Source of the DNA: Thuidium tamariscinum
Taxonomy: Eukaryota; Streptophyta; Bryopsida; Hypnales; Thuidiaceae
Direction: 5' to 3'
DNA length: 64,000 nucleotides
Assembly (NCBI GenBank): GCA_947034885.2
Contig: OX344754.2
Coordinates: 14,216,501-14,280,500, forward strand
The translations under genes were made by a program, and so were the position numbers. The notes beneath the pieces were generated by a model. That model was not told the origin of the DNA and searched no databases. It saw nothing but the letters and a program-made list of their open reading frames with translations. Positions 45,356 to 56,899 of this stretch are shown here, piece by piece (position 1 is the first letter of the stretch; every line of letters begins with the position of its first letter).

Positions 45356-45678
45356 ATGGCGAATTTCGTTAAAACGGCGATATGCCATTAATTTGGCAGT
45401 TTTTACAGTTTGGACCACGAGGTCCAAAATCTAAACTTGTCATACATTTTTGAAGTTTACATGTGTTCTAGATTACTCAAATTTATATCGTCCAGTCCAA
45501 GATGTTTTGGACCGTGAGGTCCGAAGTGTAAAAATGTCATAGATTTTGTAAATCTACATATGCCTTAGATACCTGAAAATCTATATCTCTCCTAGATGTT
45601 AGCTTTTAGTTTGGACCACGCGGTCCGAAAAATGGCATAGTGAACATCGCCATTTCTTTGAAATTTGCCAATTGCCAT
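45356..45678. mobile_element. MITE-like element with three GGACC-n4-GGTCC motifs
   Basis: The end ATGGCGAATTTCG mirrors GAAATTTGCCAATTGCCAT, and the inner 'ggcgatatgccatt' mirrors 'atggcatagtgaacatcgcc'. ATAC flanks both ends (45352-45355, 45679-45682). Inside, GGACCACGAGGTCC, GGACCGTGAGGTCC and GGACCACGCGGTCC start at 45412, 45509 and 45613. Confidence 0.65.
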
Positions 45679-46088
45679 ATACATTCTACATGCAAAATTT
45701 TCTTTGCAATGATTCAAGACACAACATTCAATGCTATCAAACTACTGGTTAACTAGTCATAAAAGAAGTTAGAGCTTCAAATGCAAAATCAACCTATATC
45801 TTAGGTGTAGCATGGGAGTAGCCGGAGAGAATATTAGCTTACCTTGGAGTTTGAAGGCCAACAAGAACAAACAGAATAGACAACAATCTTTGGTACAGTT
45901 CACTCTCATGAGTAAAACACTACGACTCTTCATATTGAAAAGTAAGTTTCTAAGTGGAATTAGCATTTTGCTTGCAAAGAACTAATGAAATTACTGACAA
46001 TTAGGGCTTATCCTTGGCAAGTGATATTTCATCCTTTGTCATGGTGCCACTGAAGCCCTAGCTAATGGAGGTGATCTTAGGGTACATA

Positions 46089-46359
46089 AGGTGGGTACAC
46101 CCAAAAGCACCACTTATTCTTACAATGCCTAGCTTCTATTATCATTATTCAGATTTTTATATAGTCTTGTTGGTGAGTGAAAGCATGTTACAACGCACCA
46201 AAGAACAGAAGATTTGAATACTGTATGCAAAAGTTATTAACAGTCAAAGTCTGTTTGTGAAAGCGCCATCTACAGTCTGGGTACATGACTGATTTTGAAA
46301 ATGTATACACATTGTAGATGGTGCTTTAAGGCTAGGTGCCATTTTGGGCGTACCTACCT
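46089..46359 (+). mobile_element. Family M MITE, 271 bp (M2)
   Basis: AGGTGGGTACACCCAAAAGC at the left and its inverse at the right, with TA on both sides. No coding capacity. Confidence 0.9.
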
Positions 46360-47434
46360 TAATGTTTCATGTATGAGAGGCAAACTTGATTCATTGTGAA
46401 TAATCTACTTTGGTCCTAGAATGTATGAAATCCCATAACATTGCCACAAGCCAACTCTTGCCAACTGCTTCCATCACACGCACAACCATGGGCACAACTT
46501 GAAAACTTGGACAAATCCAATGCATTTGCCATGTTCACTACCATGGGAAAAAGAATAAAAGAGTCAAATAAAGCAACCTCATTCTCCACCAGTTTGGCAT
46601 GGAAATCCTCTTGCAAACTTGTGGCTTTGTAACCAGCATAAGTAAGCTGAATCCATTTTCAGAAGGAAAACTAGCTTATGACAAGCAGATTGATTGGTTT
46701 GCCATATTGACACTCAGTTTTGAAAATTATTTTTTTCATAGAATGACAAACATGAGAAATGGAGAGAAGAGTTGAAATTCCATTGTTTTGACAAAGTATC
46801 AATTTGTTAACAATTTTTGAAGTGTGCAGCCCAAATGGTTCAAAGTAGTCTCTAGACTAAGGCAGAACCATCCATAACCAATCATTTAAGATATTTTGGA
46901 CATGATTTAGTGTAGAGCAAGGCAAAGTAAATATTTTGAGAGGTGCAACAATAGAAATGATGGGGATTGTAACATCTAGACTTTTTCAATTACAGTCATT
47001 GAAGAACTCCTTCCTTCTTCATTACTTCTTGTTTTCTTGTTCATTAGTTTGGAACATGTGTTATGAACTTATTACTCCCAACCTTGGAAAAGAAGAAAAC
47101 AAGCATTCCAACCTTTGGTTGGAAATTTGTTTGAGCCTTTCTAGAAATAAATGAAGTCTATAGGTTAGAGATGGGGTGTTGATCACTTATGGGTGGTTCT
47201 AGCTTACTCCAAAACTATCAAAAAGAGTGCCCATAATGGTTGTTAGATCACCTAAAGTAGCCACAATATTTCCTAATATGGTTGCAAATTTTTTTAACAT
47301 GAACATGATATGATGGAATAAAAAAGTTAGTTCTTATAATGACTTTACATTAGAAAGGTGGAAGTTCCTAAATCAATTTCTAAAAGCATCTCATCTAGCC
47401 CTCCAAGTATCCCCTCTCTTTTAATTTTTGGATG
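46360..47434. other. AT-rich stretch between M2 and P1
   Basis: No supported gene or repeat. The frames near 46416-46632 on both strands overlap each other and look random. Confidence 0.4.
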
Positions 47435-47438
47435 TTAA

Positions 47439-48365
47439 CCCCTAAAGGACCATTGTCCCCTTGGGGGACAATTTGGAGTTCGGGCAAGTTCCGTAGACCT
47501 CAATTTTTAATGAATCTTTTTGAAAATTTCTCATAAGATAGGAAAACTGATTAGCTTCATGGAAATGTAATTTTTATTTCAATTGGATAATGGGAGCAAA
47601 AGTTATACCACAAAAAGCCCAAATTTTCATTCAGTAGGTAGAATTTTTTTTTGCAAAAAGTCAAAATTTAATTAAAATTTTTTTTTTCTAAAATAATTTT
47701 TTTTTGTCTACATGTGAATCCTTGATTCACTCTATTTGGACTTATAATGAGAAAGTTATGGACAATCTTGTTTTTCGGGCAATCTAAACAATTTCTTGAA
47801 AAAATAACTTATAGGATTCATTTTTGAATGCAATTTTTACAATTTTTCAAAAAAAATTGTTGGACAAGGTTATGTTTACTTTCTAGAACAATCTCACCAT
47901 TGGAATTATTGTATTTCAATCCCATCTTAGAGTTATTAACCATTTAGTTTTTCTTTCAATCTTGGACCTACATCTACTTAACAATTTTTTAAAGAATGAA
48001 AATCAAGTGTTTTTTGTGTGAAATTTTTTTCCTAGATTCTCAACTCAATTTCTTAACACAAAAAATTATAAATTCAAAGTCTATACTCTATAGTGCAATT
48101 TTTTAATACAAATTCCAGTCAAAGTCATCTGAAATTGCAAACCACAGTTCAAAAAAACTTGTATTTCCAACTTTGAATGCTCATATCTTCCAATTTGTAC
48201 AGTCAAACTTCATGAAATTTTTACCACTTGATCTCAATCAAGTTAAGTACAAGATCCTACGGTTAGATTCTTAAAAAAAATATTTTTTGTTTTCTTGGAT
48301 GAATGCAACAGAAATGGCAGTTTTGAGAGGTTTTTGACAGAAAAAAGGCCTTGGTCCTTTAGGGG
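47439..48365 (+). mobile_element. Family P element, best copy (P1), 927 bp, TTAA flanks
   Basis: The left end is TTAA-CCCCTAAAGGACCA and the right TGGTCCTTTAGGGG-TTAA, with TTAA at 47435-47438 and 48366-48369. TTAA targets with C-rich ends starting CCC are the mark of piggyBac elements. Just inside the left end is a perfect hairpin (ATTGTCCCC-ttg-GGGGACAAT, 47452-47472). There is no long frame, so it is non-autonomous. Copies P2, P3 and P4 share length, orientation and interior. Confidence 0.8.
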
Positions 48366-48429
48366 TTAAGCAATCAATTCTACCCTATGTGAGGCTCGAC
48401 CTTCATTTTATCACACCAAATAAGTCATA

Positions 48430-48662
48430 TTTGGAGGGGTCACCAAACCCTCTACACGCTACATATTTTCTTGGGATTAGCAAGTCACTGCATTAAATGA
48501 TAGGATACTTATTGCTTTTGCAAGTTTTTTGACTTGTGATTGGTTGGAAGTATATTTAATGAGTTGTATTGTTGAGGATACAAGTGTCCATCCTCTCTAA
48601 ATTGGATAAATTTCAATTGAAGGGGTTGGAATAATTGGAGGGATGCAAGAGATGCTCTAATA
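48430..48662. repeat. Dispersed repeat U, copy 2
   Basis: Partner of 44812-45085; the shared core is 'gattagcaa...gacttgtgattggtt...tctctaaatt'. Its left edge lies some 60 bp beyond the P1 right end. Confidence 0.65.
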
Positions 48663-48943
48663 ACTTCATCACCATCATACAAAACATTAAATTTGACCAT
48701 TAACTTACCTAATGAAGTCTTATTAACCTCATTAATTAGAATTAATCTATTATGAATCAATAGAAAACTATAATGGGTCATTTTGTAGATGTGTGCATTA
48801 GACAGTTGGTTTATTATGGGGTAGTTTACCTTAACATGAATCATGGTATACTAACTCCCTAAGGCTTCACTACGGTTCAAGGAGGATCCATGAGGATCAA
48901 AGGCCAAGTTGCAACTCAAGGACTCCAATAAATAGGCAACTTA

Positions 48944-49216
48944 AGGTGGGTACACCTAAAAGCGCCACTTATTCTTACTATGCCTAGGTCTTGTTATCAT
49001 GTTGTTCAAATTTTTATACAATTTTGTTGGCATGTAAAAGCATGTTTCAACCCACCAAATACCAGAGGATTTGGATATCGTATACAAAAGTTATTAACGG
49101 TCAAAGTTTGTTTTTGCAAATGCCATCTACAGTCTAGGTACATGACTTATTTTGGAAATGTATGCATATTGTAGATGGTGCTTTAAGGTGAGGTGCCATT
49201 TGGGGTGTACCTACCT
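48944..49216 (+). mobile_element. Family M MITE, 273 bp (M3)
   Basis: Same ends and TA flanks as M2; same orientation. Confidence 0.9.
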
Positions 49217-49655
49217 TACATGGTATCAATCTTAGCTGCTTTAGTGGTTTCAAGCCCTGTTTCTACACCATAGCCTTTTGATGAGATTTTGGGTTGCTTG
49301 GCATGTTAGCTTTTGTCATGCTCATCTTGATTGAATGTGCAACTAATAGCTTTTGTTTCCAATCTGATGCAAAGTCTGTCGCTGTGAAGACATGCCACTT
49401 GGGAAACTCACTTCCCATGACCAAAACTTTCCCTCTTGGGCCTAAAGTTTGCAAATTTTTTTGGAAGTATTTAACTTCTCTACTCAAGCTTCTGTGCAGG
49501 AATGACTGTGCAAATGGAAAAATGAGGTGGGCAAGCCTATTACTACCCTGATTTGTAATCCAACTATCTTGGGGTCAATTCCAAGAGGGGCTCATATTTT
49601 TCAAGAGGTGTGCATTTGTTTCATGAGTCAAATCCAAGTGAGATTATAATGATTA

Positions 49656-49875
49656 AGGGAGAGGCACCTAATGGTGCCCTTGTACCCAATGCCGTCTGTT
49701 TCTATAGCACACAATCATTTCAGGCTATAAATGTAGGTAGACAGTACATGGCTTATTTCTTTTGACCTAAAACAATAAGCAGTCTATGGTCCCCCTACAT
49801 TTCTGTTCTAGAATGAATGACTGACTTAGAAACGGATGGCATAGGGTATAGGGACGCCATTGGGTGCCTCTCCTT
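49656..49875. mobile_element. Family N MITE, 220 bp (N3), nested in T2
   Basis: Ends and interior as N1. TA flanks at 49654-49655 and 49876-49877. T1 lacks it. Confidence 0.9.
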
Positions 49876-49897
49876 TAGATCAAAATTGTTATTTTTT

Positions 49898-50104
49898 GGC
49901 TCCACCAAGGGTTGCATGTCGAGTGCATCTCCTTCCACAAATTTGGTTTCACGGCTGGGCTTTACTTGGGTGGGCATTGGTTGTAGGTCTTGTTTTGTGT
50001 CGTGTCCATCCTCAGCCAAGGTGCTAGGCCACTTGTGGTTGGCCGGGTTTGTACCGTGTTTCTTTCTTGGCAATGAAATTTCATTTCATTTTTTTTAAGA
50101 AAAA
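49898..50104 (+). mobile_element. Short retroposon (SINE or truncated LINE), nested in T2
   Basis: About 207 bp ending 'ggcaatgaaatttcatttc' plus a T/A-rich tail. It is flanked by 'aaaattgttatttttt' (49882-49897) and 'aaaattataattttt' (50105-50119), an imperfect 15-bp target duplication. T1 has a single 'aaaattgtaattt' at this point. The superfamily is not resolved. Confidence 0.6.
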
Positions 50105-52561
50105 AAAATTATAATTTTTGAAGTGGTCAACCTTGAATTATAGTCACCCTAGACTAAAGTCATAAACAATCTATAAATAAGTAATCATTGCCTAATCAAG
50201 TACTAGATATTTTTTATTAATGAAGTGATACATTACCACATCTTATCATAGGATTTTTTTTAATTTTGTTGCAAAATTAAAGGAAGGAAATTTAGGGGGA
50301 TTTTAGGTGGAATTGGCAAGCCAAAAATAGGTGATAGAATTGAGCATGTCTATGTGGGCGCTTTATTCCCACCCTTGGAATAAAGTGTACACAACCAGGT
50401 TCTACTCTTTTATGTGTGATTCCTAGTGGGTGTCTAACCTACGTGTGATCCAGTTACGCCTTCCAAGCAATGGATCTTTCTAATTCCTACTCCTAATTTG
50501 TCTATTGGCAATTGCTAGGTAGATTATCCTTGGATTCTAAGAGTTAGCCACTTGGCTTCCGCACTAGTGATTGATAAAGGTCTATTTATCGGAATCAAAT
50601 AAGTGTCTTTAGTTACTTCCTATTCCCTCAAGGCCTAAGTCTTTGCTAAGCTTTTCCTTTCTTTGGGTTTTTTCCATTCTAAGATATCTTTTGGGTAATT
50701 CTATTCCTATTTTGTCTTTGATGGTTTTTTATTTAACTGATGTTTATTTTGACTAATCCTGGCTATTTTTGGATAATACTGAAATAAGTGAATTGGTTTT
50801 GGTCCAAAAGGAATAATTTTACCTTTGCAAAAGTAAAACCTCAACTTTTGACGGTGAGGTAAATGAGAAATTCTTATGGTAAATTTTGACCGTTAACCGG
50901 TTCATCAAAATTACCTAATTGAATTCCTTTTTTACCGAAGAGTACAATCCTTAGTTGACTTTTATCTTTATTGGTTTTAATCCTAATTCAACTTCCACCT
51001 TTTAAATCCTTGGGTAAAATGAATTATAAGTAAACTTTGACCGTTGTCCGATTCTCCAAAATTTACTTATTTCTTGTTTTTACCTTGGAAGTACTTTTTG
51101 GGTTTTAACCTTCTACTTCTACTTCTAATCAATTGTCTAAATTTCTAAAGCCTAATTCTTCTAACCTTGGTTTAATCTTGGAAATATTATTGGTTTGGAT
51201 TATCTTTGGAATGTTTGTTCGAATTGTTGTCTTTGTTTTGAAATAGGAAACTTTCCTATGCTGATTGATTATGCTTAACTCTAATTGAAGAATAACCTAA
51301 TTGATACGTTGTCTAGACTAGAATCTAATTTAGATAAAATCAAGAAGAAGGGTAAATGAGAAAATAAGTTTAAGAACTAACCTCCAACATAGCAATCTCG
51401 GGGTCTTCGTGCACTCCCATCAATTCTCCATGTGGCGCCAATTCCACCTCCATCTCCAATACGCTTAGTTTGAATATTGTACTTGGCATGCGAATTATAC
51501 TTGGGTGTTATACTATCTCCTATGCTTCCATTCTTCTTTTCTTTCTTTTTGGGAGTTTTTTCTTATCTTTGGGACCGCTTCCTTATCTTTCCAAATAACC
51601 TTAAAAGTCAACACATAAAATAAGCGGATATAATCTAACCTACAAATTAGTTGTTAAATGGTTTCTAAAGTCAAACTCTACTACAACTAAGGTTTTCCAA
51701 TTTCTTCTCTAATTTAGCAACCTCTAGAACGACTCCAAAGTCAAACTATTCTTTCTTTTGTTTTTTTCCTAGTTGTATCTCTTCTAAATTAAAATATGGT
51801 TAAAAAGTCAACTATTCTAAACGGTTGGTTCCCCTTGGGCTAACTCCTTCTTCTAAACTCCAATCTCCAATGTTATGGACTTCAATTGCACTTGTATTGT
51901 GTTTGTGTTGGAGAGTATGATTGTGAGCTTGCAGGTGGAGAGATTGCAAAGTTTTTGCTCCAGCACTCCAGTCCAGCAACCGGACTCAAAATGGAGGTGA
52001 GGTGTGTCCAGCACTCAAGGGAGTGTTGAGTAGCAAGCAGGTTCTGTATTAGCCTGGGTCAACCTGGTTGACCAGCCCTGATTGAATGGACTGGCTATTA
52101 GCCTCTCAGCCTGTATAGACCGGTTACCCTTGCTGCCTTGTGTTCTGGCCTTTCAAACTCGGTTTTGGTCTTCTTCTTGGCTAACTGGCCTTCCTTGGAA
52201 ATTCAATTTTCTACAAATCTAATTCCTGGATTCCAAATATTTGGAAGTCCAGCACTCCCGGTTGGTGGGATTTTGAGTTTTATGGAGAAAAATCCTTGCT
52301 TTGGGAATTTCAGTCTTTTCCTACAATTCTCTCCCTCTGGTTTCTCAAATCTCTCCCTCTGGTTTTTCAAAGTTTGGGAAAAATTCAGCCTTCTATAGCT
52401 CAGACTTGTTTCTGGAGTTCCAAATTACAAAAAATAGTGAAAGAAAAATCAAAATGGGGCCCTAAGGCATCATCCCAGAGTTTGATTTTGTATTCAGATG
52501 GTATGTGGCCACTGAATTGATGTTGCCAAGCAACCGCAACCTGATATGTGAGAGCACCTGT

Positions 52562-52735
52562 CCTTGATCAACTGACTGCTGGACCTCGGTCTGACTGCTG
52601 GCCTCGGTCTGGCTGGACTTGCTCTGGCTTGCTGGCCTCGGTCTGGCTTGCTGGGCCTTGGTCCGGCTGGCTGGACCTCAGTCTGGCTTGCTGGCCTTTG
52701 ATCTGGCTTACTGGACCTTGATTAACTGAACTGGA
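52562..52735. repeat. Degenerate minisatellite (CTTGCTGGCCTCGGTCTGG)
   Basis: About seven imperfect units of 20-30 bp combine 'ctggcctcggtctggctt' and 'ctggaccttgatc' variants. Confidence 0.8.
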
Positions 52736-53421
52736 TTTAAATCCAGCCCTTCTTGGCCATTGCTCGCCAACTTTGGGTCTCCGTATGGGGACCCCTTAAA
52801 CAAACAAAACATGGAAAAATTGTTAGTAGAGGTAAGGCTTCAAAAATTATCTTTAAATTTTGGCGATAGCTTCGCTGTACTAGAGGGTTGTCCCTCAAAT
52901 TCTAGGATAATTTCGCCAGGGGTTTGCCTCTTCCAAGACTAAAAAGGAATTTGGGTCCTACCCAAAACTCCTTGGATATGACTAGGACCTCAATTGATTA
53001 TTTAAGCTTAGGGGATCCTCAATAAGCTAATCCAAGCTGTGAATCCCTTGTCAAAAGACTTAAATCAACCAACTTTGGTATCAAAACTTCAAAATGATAG
53101 CACCAACAAGTGATCAAGCGCCCAAAGGGACCTCAAAATCCTGTGGAAGAGCTTACAACAAAGAGAACTGGAGAATATAGTGGCATTCGAATATCAAAGG
53201 GAACAAGAGTTTGGGAAAATACCAACAAACTTGCAAAGTAGTCACTGGGAATGTAGCTTGAGAAAATGATAGAGATAAGTGGAATGAGAGAGTTTTCGAA
53301 AAGAGCTTTGATAATGAAAATAGAGGTGTAAATGAGATAAGAGTTTTTTCGAAAGATGTTTCAAGAAAATGAAAGTAGAGAGTTTCAAAGAGGTGTGATA
53401 AAAGAGGTGTGGAATGAGGGG

Positions 53422-53468
53422 AGGGGGAGGCCTTTTATACATTTCCAAGGCCTCCTCCCCCCTCAAGT
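53422..53468 (-). promoter_or_regulatory. TATA box within a GC-rich inverted repeat
   Basis: The minus strand reads GGAAATGTATAAAAGGCCTCC (TATAAAAGG at plus 53431-53439), enclosed by 'gggggaggcctt' and 'aaggcctcctccccc' arms. A CT-rich stretch follows downstream on that strand. It looks like a pol II promoter inside the 4.2-kb insertion. Confidence 0.45.
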
Positions 53469-54147
53469 TACGAATAAAACTAACTACGAAAAACCAAATT
53501 AACGATCTAAAAATCTACCCTACTGCTGTAGCAATTCTAACTTTTGGAGAAATGGTCTGATCACCAAACGGACAGCGCCATTAGCTCCAGAAGACCCAAA
53601 TTAGTCTAAGGGAACCCTTACCCCTTACTCTCGGAGCCCAAATGCGCTTCAAAGCTAACATTCACGAACCGGTAAAAAGGGTGGAAAATCTATCTTTTGG
53701 AATTGATTTTTCCCAAAGGTTTTGACTAGCCTAGGTTGTCGGGAAGGTCCAAGAATGTTGGAAAAGAGTCTAAGTTGACCCGAATCGGACTCCGTATGCT
53801 CCCCGTGCGCCGTTCAACTCGCAAGAGTTTTGGTAAAACCATCAAAACTTGTCTACGCTGCCAGTTCTGGTACTTGCTGATGTCAGAATGTCTTGAAATT
53901 TGGCGGGACGCTTATTTAAGCTAAAAAATACTATCCTAATTTTTAGTGGGATTTTACCATCACCGTGAAATTTTCCATGAATTTCCAATTGCCGGTAAAA
54001 GCGGTTGACTTCCCATGGAGTCATTTCCATAATCCAAAAAATTACGAAACTTTTAGGGGATCTTCTAGGAAGCCCCCCAATGACAAGTGCAAAGTTTCGC
54101 TAAAAACCCACACTGTCTAATCAAAGCAGAAATTGCACTGTGGCAGA

Positions 54148-54255
54148 CTTAATTCCTCCGGGGAGGAATCATCCCCGTACAAGGGAATCTCCATCAGTTG
54201 GCTTAATTCCTCCGGGGAGGAATCATTCCCATACAAGGGAATCTTCACCAGTTCG
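54148..54255. repeat. 54-bp tandem duplication, in frame on both strands
   Basis: Two copies start at 54148 and 54202; both contain the palindromic ATTCCTCCGGGGAGGAAT. Translation of the minus strand gives the 18-residue repeat IPLYGNDSSPEELS..., but the frame is only 71 codons and starts nowhere convincing. Confidence 0.85.
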
Positions 54256-54593
54256 CTTCGCCGTGACGCCTGTAGGAGACTGTTGGACTCCCGTGGTGCT
54301 AGTGCCATTTCCTGTGAATCGCGTAATATCATGTCTAATCTCCCGAAAAGTTGTAGAAATTGGCTCTAAGGAGTCTTTTAAGGTACTCCAAAATAATTAG
54401 ACCCAATTCCCCATCATTGGCAGGAATTGTATCAATCCTACTGTGAGCACTCTTTTTAGTTGATTTTAACCATAATTACCCTAAATACGAGCAATAAGCG
54501 AAAAAAAGAAAAATCCGAGGCCTGAGTGACAATGACGAGACTCATAGTCTACTAATGGAATTGGGTTGCAAACAGTAATGGATTGGTATACCT

Positions 54594-55168
54594 TAGTTCA
54601 TATATTGGGTTATTTTTAAGTAGGATGCTAGCATTGAGGTATTAGTACTTCATGGAAATTTAGATTTCAAAATTTACTAAAGGGCCATATAATAGAAATA
54701 CAAGAGTATCTTCAATTATTCATCATTTCATTGACCATATAAATTAGTGTCAAATTTCAAGAAAATAGTATGGGCCATTTGAACAAGTGTACTTGGTTTA
54801 CATTATAATTCTTTGTTTGGAGTTGTGTGTGCATGATTTATAGTTAGAAGTTGTAATGGAAAATGGTGGCCTAAGAGGCAATTTTATAGAGGACTATGGC
54901 ACACACTAATTTTATTTCCATTCTAAGGAAGTAGACAAGTATTTGCTCAATATCCATGTGAAATTGGGATGATATCTAGTAATATCTACATGAAACCTAG
55001 GTAATGCTTAGGTACAACTTGAGTGTTTTTGGTTTAAAAATATAGTAGGAATTTGAATATTTTGTCAAAAAAAAATCTTAAATTTCTTTTGCAAAAAATA
55101 GTCTTGATCCATAATTTTTAATTGATACTTGATATTTTTGCAAATGAAATTGAGCTTCATTTCTCATA
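54594..55168. other. AT-rich stretch between T2 and P2
   Basis: Nothing recognised. Confidence 0.35.
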
Positions 55169-55172
55169 TTTA

Positions 55173-56097
55173 CCCCTAAAAGCCCATTGTTTCTTTAGGG
55201 GACAATTTGGAGTTTGGGCAAGGTCTGATGACTTCAAATTTTAGTGAAACTTCTTAAAACTTTTTCATAATATATGGAAATTGATTAGCTTCATGAAAAT
55301 ATAATTTTTATTTCAATTGGTGCCAAGGAGCAAAAGTTATACTACAAAAATCCCAAATTTTAACTCGGTGGGTAGAAAAATAAATCCACAAAAATCTTGA
55401 AATTAAATTAAAATTTTTTTTGATCTTATAAATTGTATTTTTTTCTACGTGTGAATCTTTGATTCATTCCATTTGGATAAGTTATGTGAAAGTTATGAAC
55501 AATCTTGTTTTTTGGGCAATTTGAGCATCTTCTTGAAAAATAACTTCTAGGATTCATTTTTTAATGCAATTTTTATATATATATTTTTAAAAATTGCTTA
55601 AAAGGTTAAATTTTATTGATAGAACAATCTCATTGTTGGAATTATTGTGTTTCAATTCCACCTTGGAGCTATTAATGATTTAATTTCTTTTTCAATCTTG
55701 GACCTACCTCTACTTAATAATTTTATAAAGAATGAAAATCAAACACTTTTAAAAAAAAATTCTTTTCCTAGACTTTCAACTCAATTTTTAAACACAATTT
55801 TTCTTAAAATTCAAAGTCCATAGTGGAAAAAAATTCAACAAATGGAAATCAAAGTCATCTAAAATTGCAAGATAGTGTTTAAAAAAACTATTTTTTCGAA
55901 AATTGAATGCTCATGTCTTTCAATCTACACGGTCAAACTTCATGAAAATTTTACCACATGATTTTGGACAAACAAAGCACAAGATCCTACAAGCAAATTC
56001 TATAAAAAAAACTTTTTTTTGTTCTTCTGGATAAACGTAGCAAAAATGGCAATTTTGAGTGGTTTTCGACAAAAAAATGGCCTTGGACCTTTAGGGG
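55173..56097 (+). mobile_element. Family P element (P2), 925 bp
   Basis: The ends are CCCCTAAAAGCCCATTG and GGACCTTTAGGGG, flanked by TTTA and TTAG, each one change from TTAA. The interior aligns with P1 throughout. Confidence 0.8.
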
Positions 56098-56271
56098 TTA
56101 GCATAGTTCAAAGTTTGTTGGAAAACATTATTCTTCTATGTCTAAATGAGGCGCAAAATTCTACCATAGACAATTCTTGTTTTAACTTAACTTTAAGTAG
56201 ATGAACTCCTACAACTCCTAATTTACTTATTTTGTATAGATTGTTTTACCTCTTACCACCTTTCTTGTATA

Positions 56272-56544
56272 AGGTGGGTACACTTAAAAGCGCCACTTAT
56301 TCATACTATGTCTAGTTACTATTATTAGCTTGTTCAAATTTTTATGTAGTCTTATTGGCAAGTGAAAGCATGTTCCAATGCACCAACAAACACAAGATTT
56401 GGATATGGTATGCAAAAGTTATTAACAATCAAAGTCAGTTTCTGAAAGGGCCATCTATGGTCTGTAAACATGACTGATTTTGGAAATATATGCGCATTGG
56501 AGATGGCACTTTCATGAACAGGGCACTTTTGGGTGTACCTACCT
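56272..56544 (+). mobile_element. Family M MITE, 273 bp (M4)
   Basis: Same ends, TA flanks and orientation as M2 and M3. Confidence 0.9.
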
Positions 56545-56859
56545 TAAAGAGCTTGTCTCTTCATCTAGTTACACTCACAATACAAAGCCACACTTGAACC
56601 TGTACATGATGTTTGCAAAATATTTTGAATCCTTTTGAATTTATTATCCAATTATTCCAAAAATGATCAATACTCAAATTCAAGTGCCAAATTTTATTTT
56701 AGACTTAAACTAAATATTCATCACCAAAGTCCCAAATCCTCTATTGAGCACAATAATTTGAGGCTTATTTCCAAGAGCCTCTAACACTAATAAAATCAAG
56801 ATTTATAGTGGAAATTTTTACAAAGTTGAGTTGTAAAAGAGCAAGATTATGTGTATTGT

Positions 56860-56899
56860 CTTTTGGGTGGATAGTGAGGAAGAGGAGTCCACCCAAAAG
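56860..56899. repeat. Perfect 12-bp inverted repeat
   Basis: CTTTTGGGTGGA (56860-56871) and TCCACCCAAAAG (56888-56899) flank a 16-base loop. A weaker version of the same motif is near 13755-13790 and 44475-44510 in blocks B and C. Confidence 0.7.

Larger units (their letters stand above)
50344..54554 (-). mobile_element. 4.2-kb unclassified insertion in T2, probably retroelement-derived
   Basis: Defined by comparison with T1. ATAGAATTG (50335-50343) and ATGGAATTG (54555-54563) flank it as a possible target duplication of up to 9 bp. It holds a tandem 'ctggcctcggtctgg' array, an 18-codon-length duplication, a minus-strand TATA box and a 'ttggcgcca' motif at 51434-51441, but no transposase or polyprotein frame. 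The ends do not read TG...CA, so an LTR label is not justified. Confidence 0.55.
49525..54593. mobile_element. Family T element with three nested insertions (T2)
   Basis: The outer parts match T1 (36424-36855) piece by piece: 49525-49655, 49876-49897, 50105-50343 and 54555-54593. Between them sit N3, a short retroposon and a 4.2-kb insertion. Once these are removed the element is close to the T1 length. Confidence 0.7.

Noticed and set aside
50344-50392. Helitron end (hairpin 'ctttattcc...ggaataaag' near a border)
   Set aside because: The border does not read CTRR and the flanking duplication argues against a Helitron.
51434-51441. TTGGCGCCA as a retrotransposon primer-binding site
   Set aside because: It lies inside the 4.2-kb insertion with no CA-ending LTR before it and no coding region after it. 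Too short to rely on.
53060-53100. 'ttggtatcaaaac' as an initiator-Met primer-binding site
   Set aside because: It matches only the first 8 bases of the usual plant site and is on the opposite strand to the TATA box of the same insertion.
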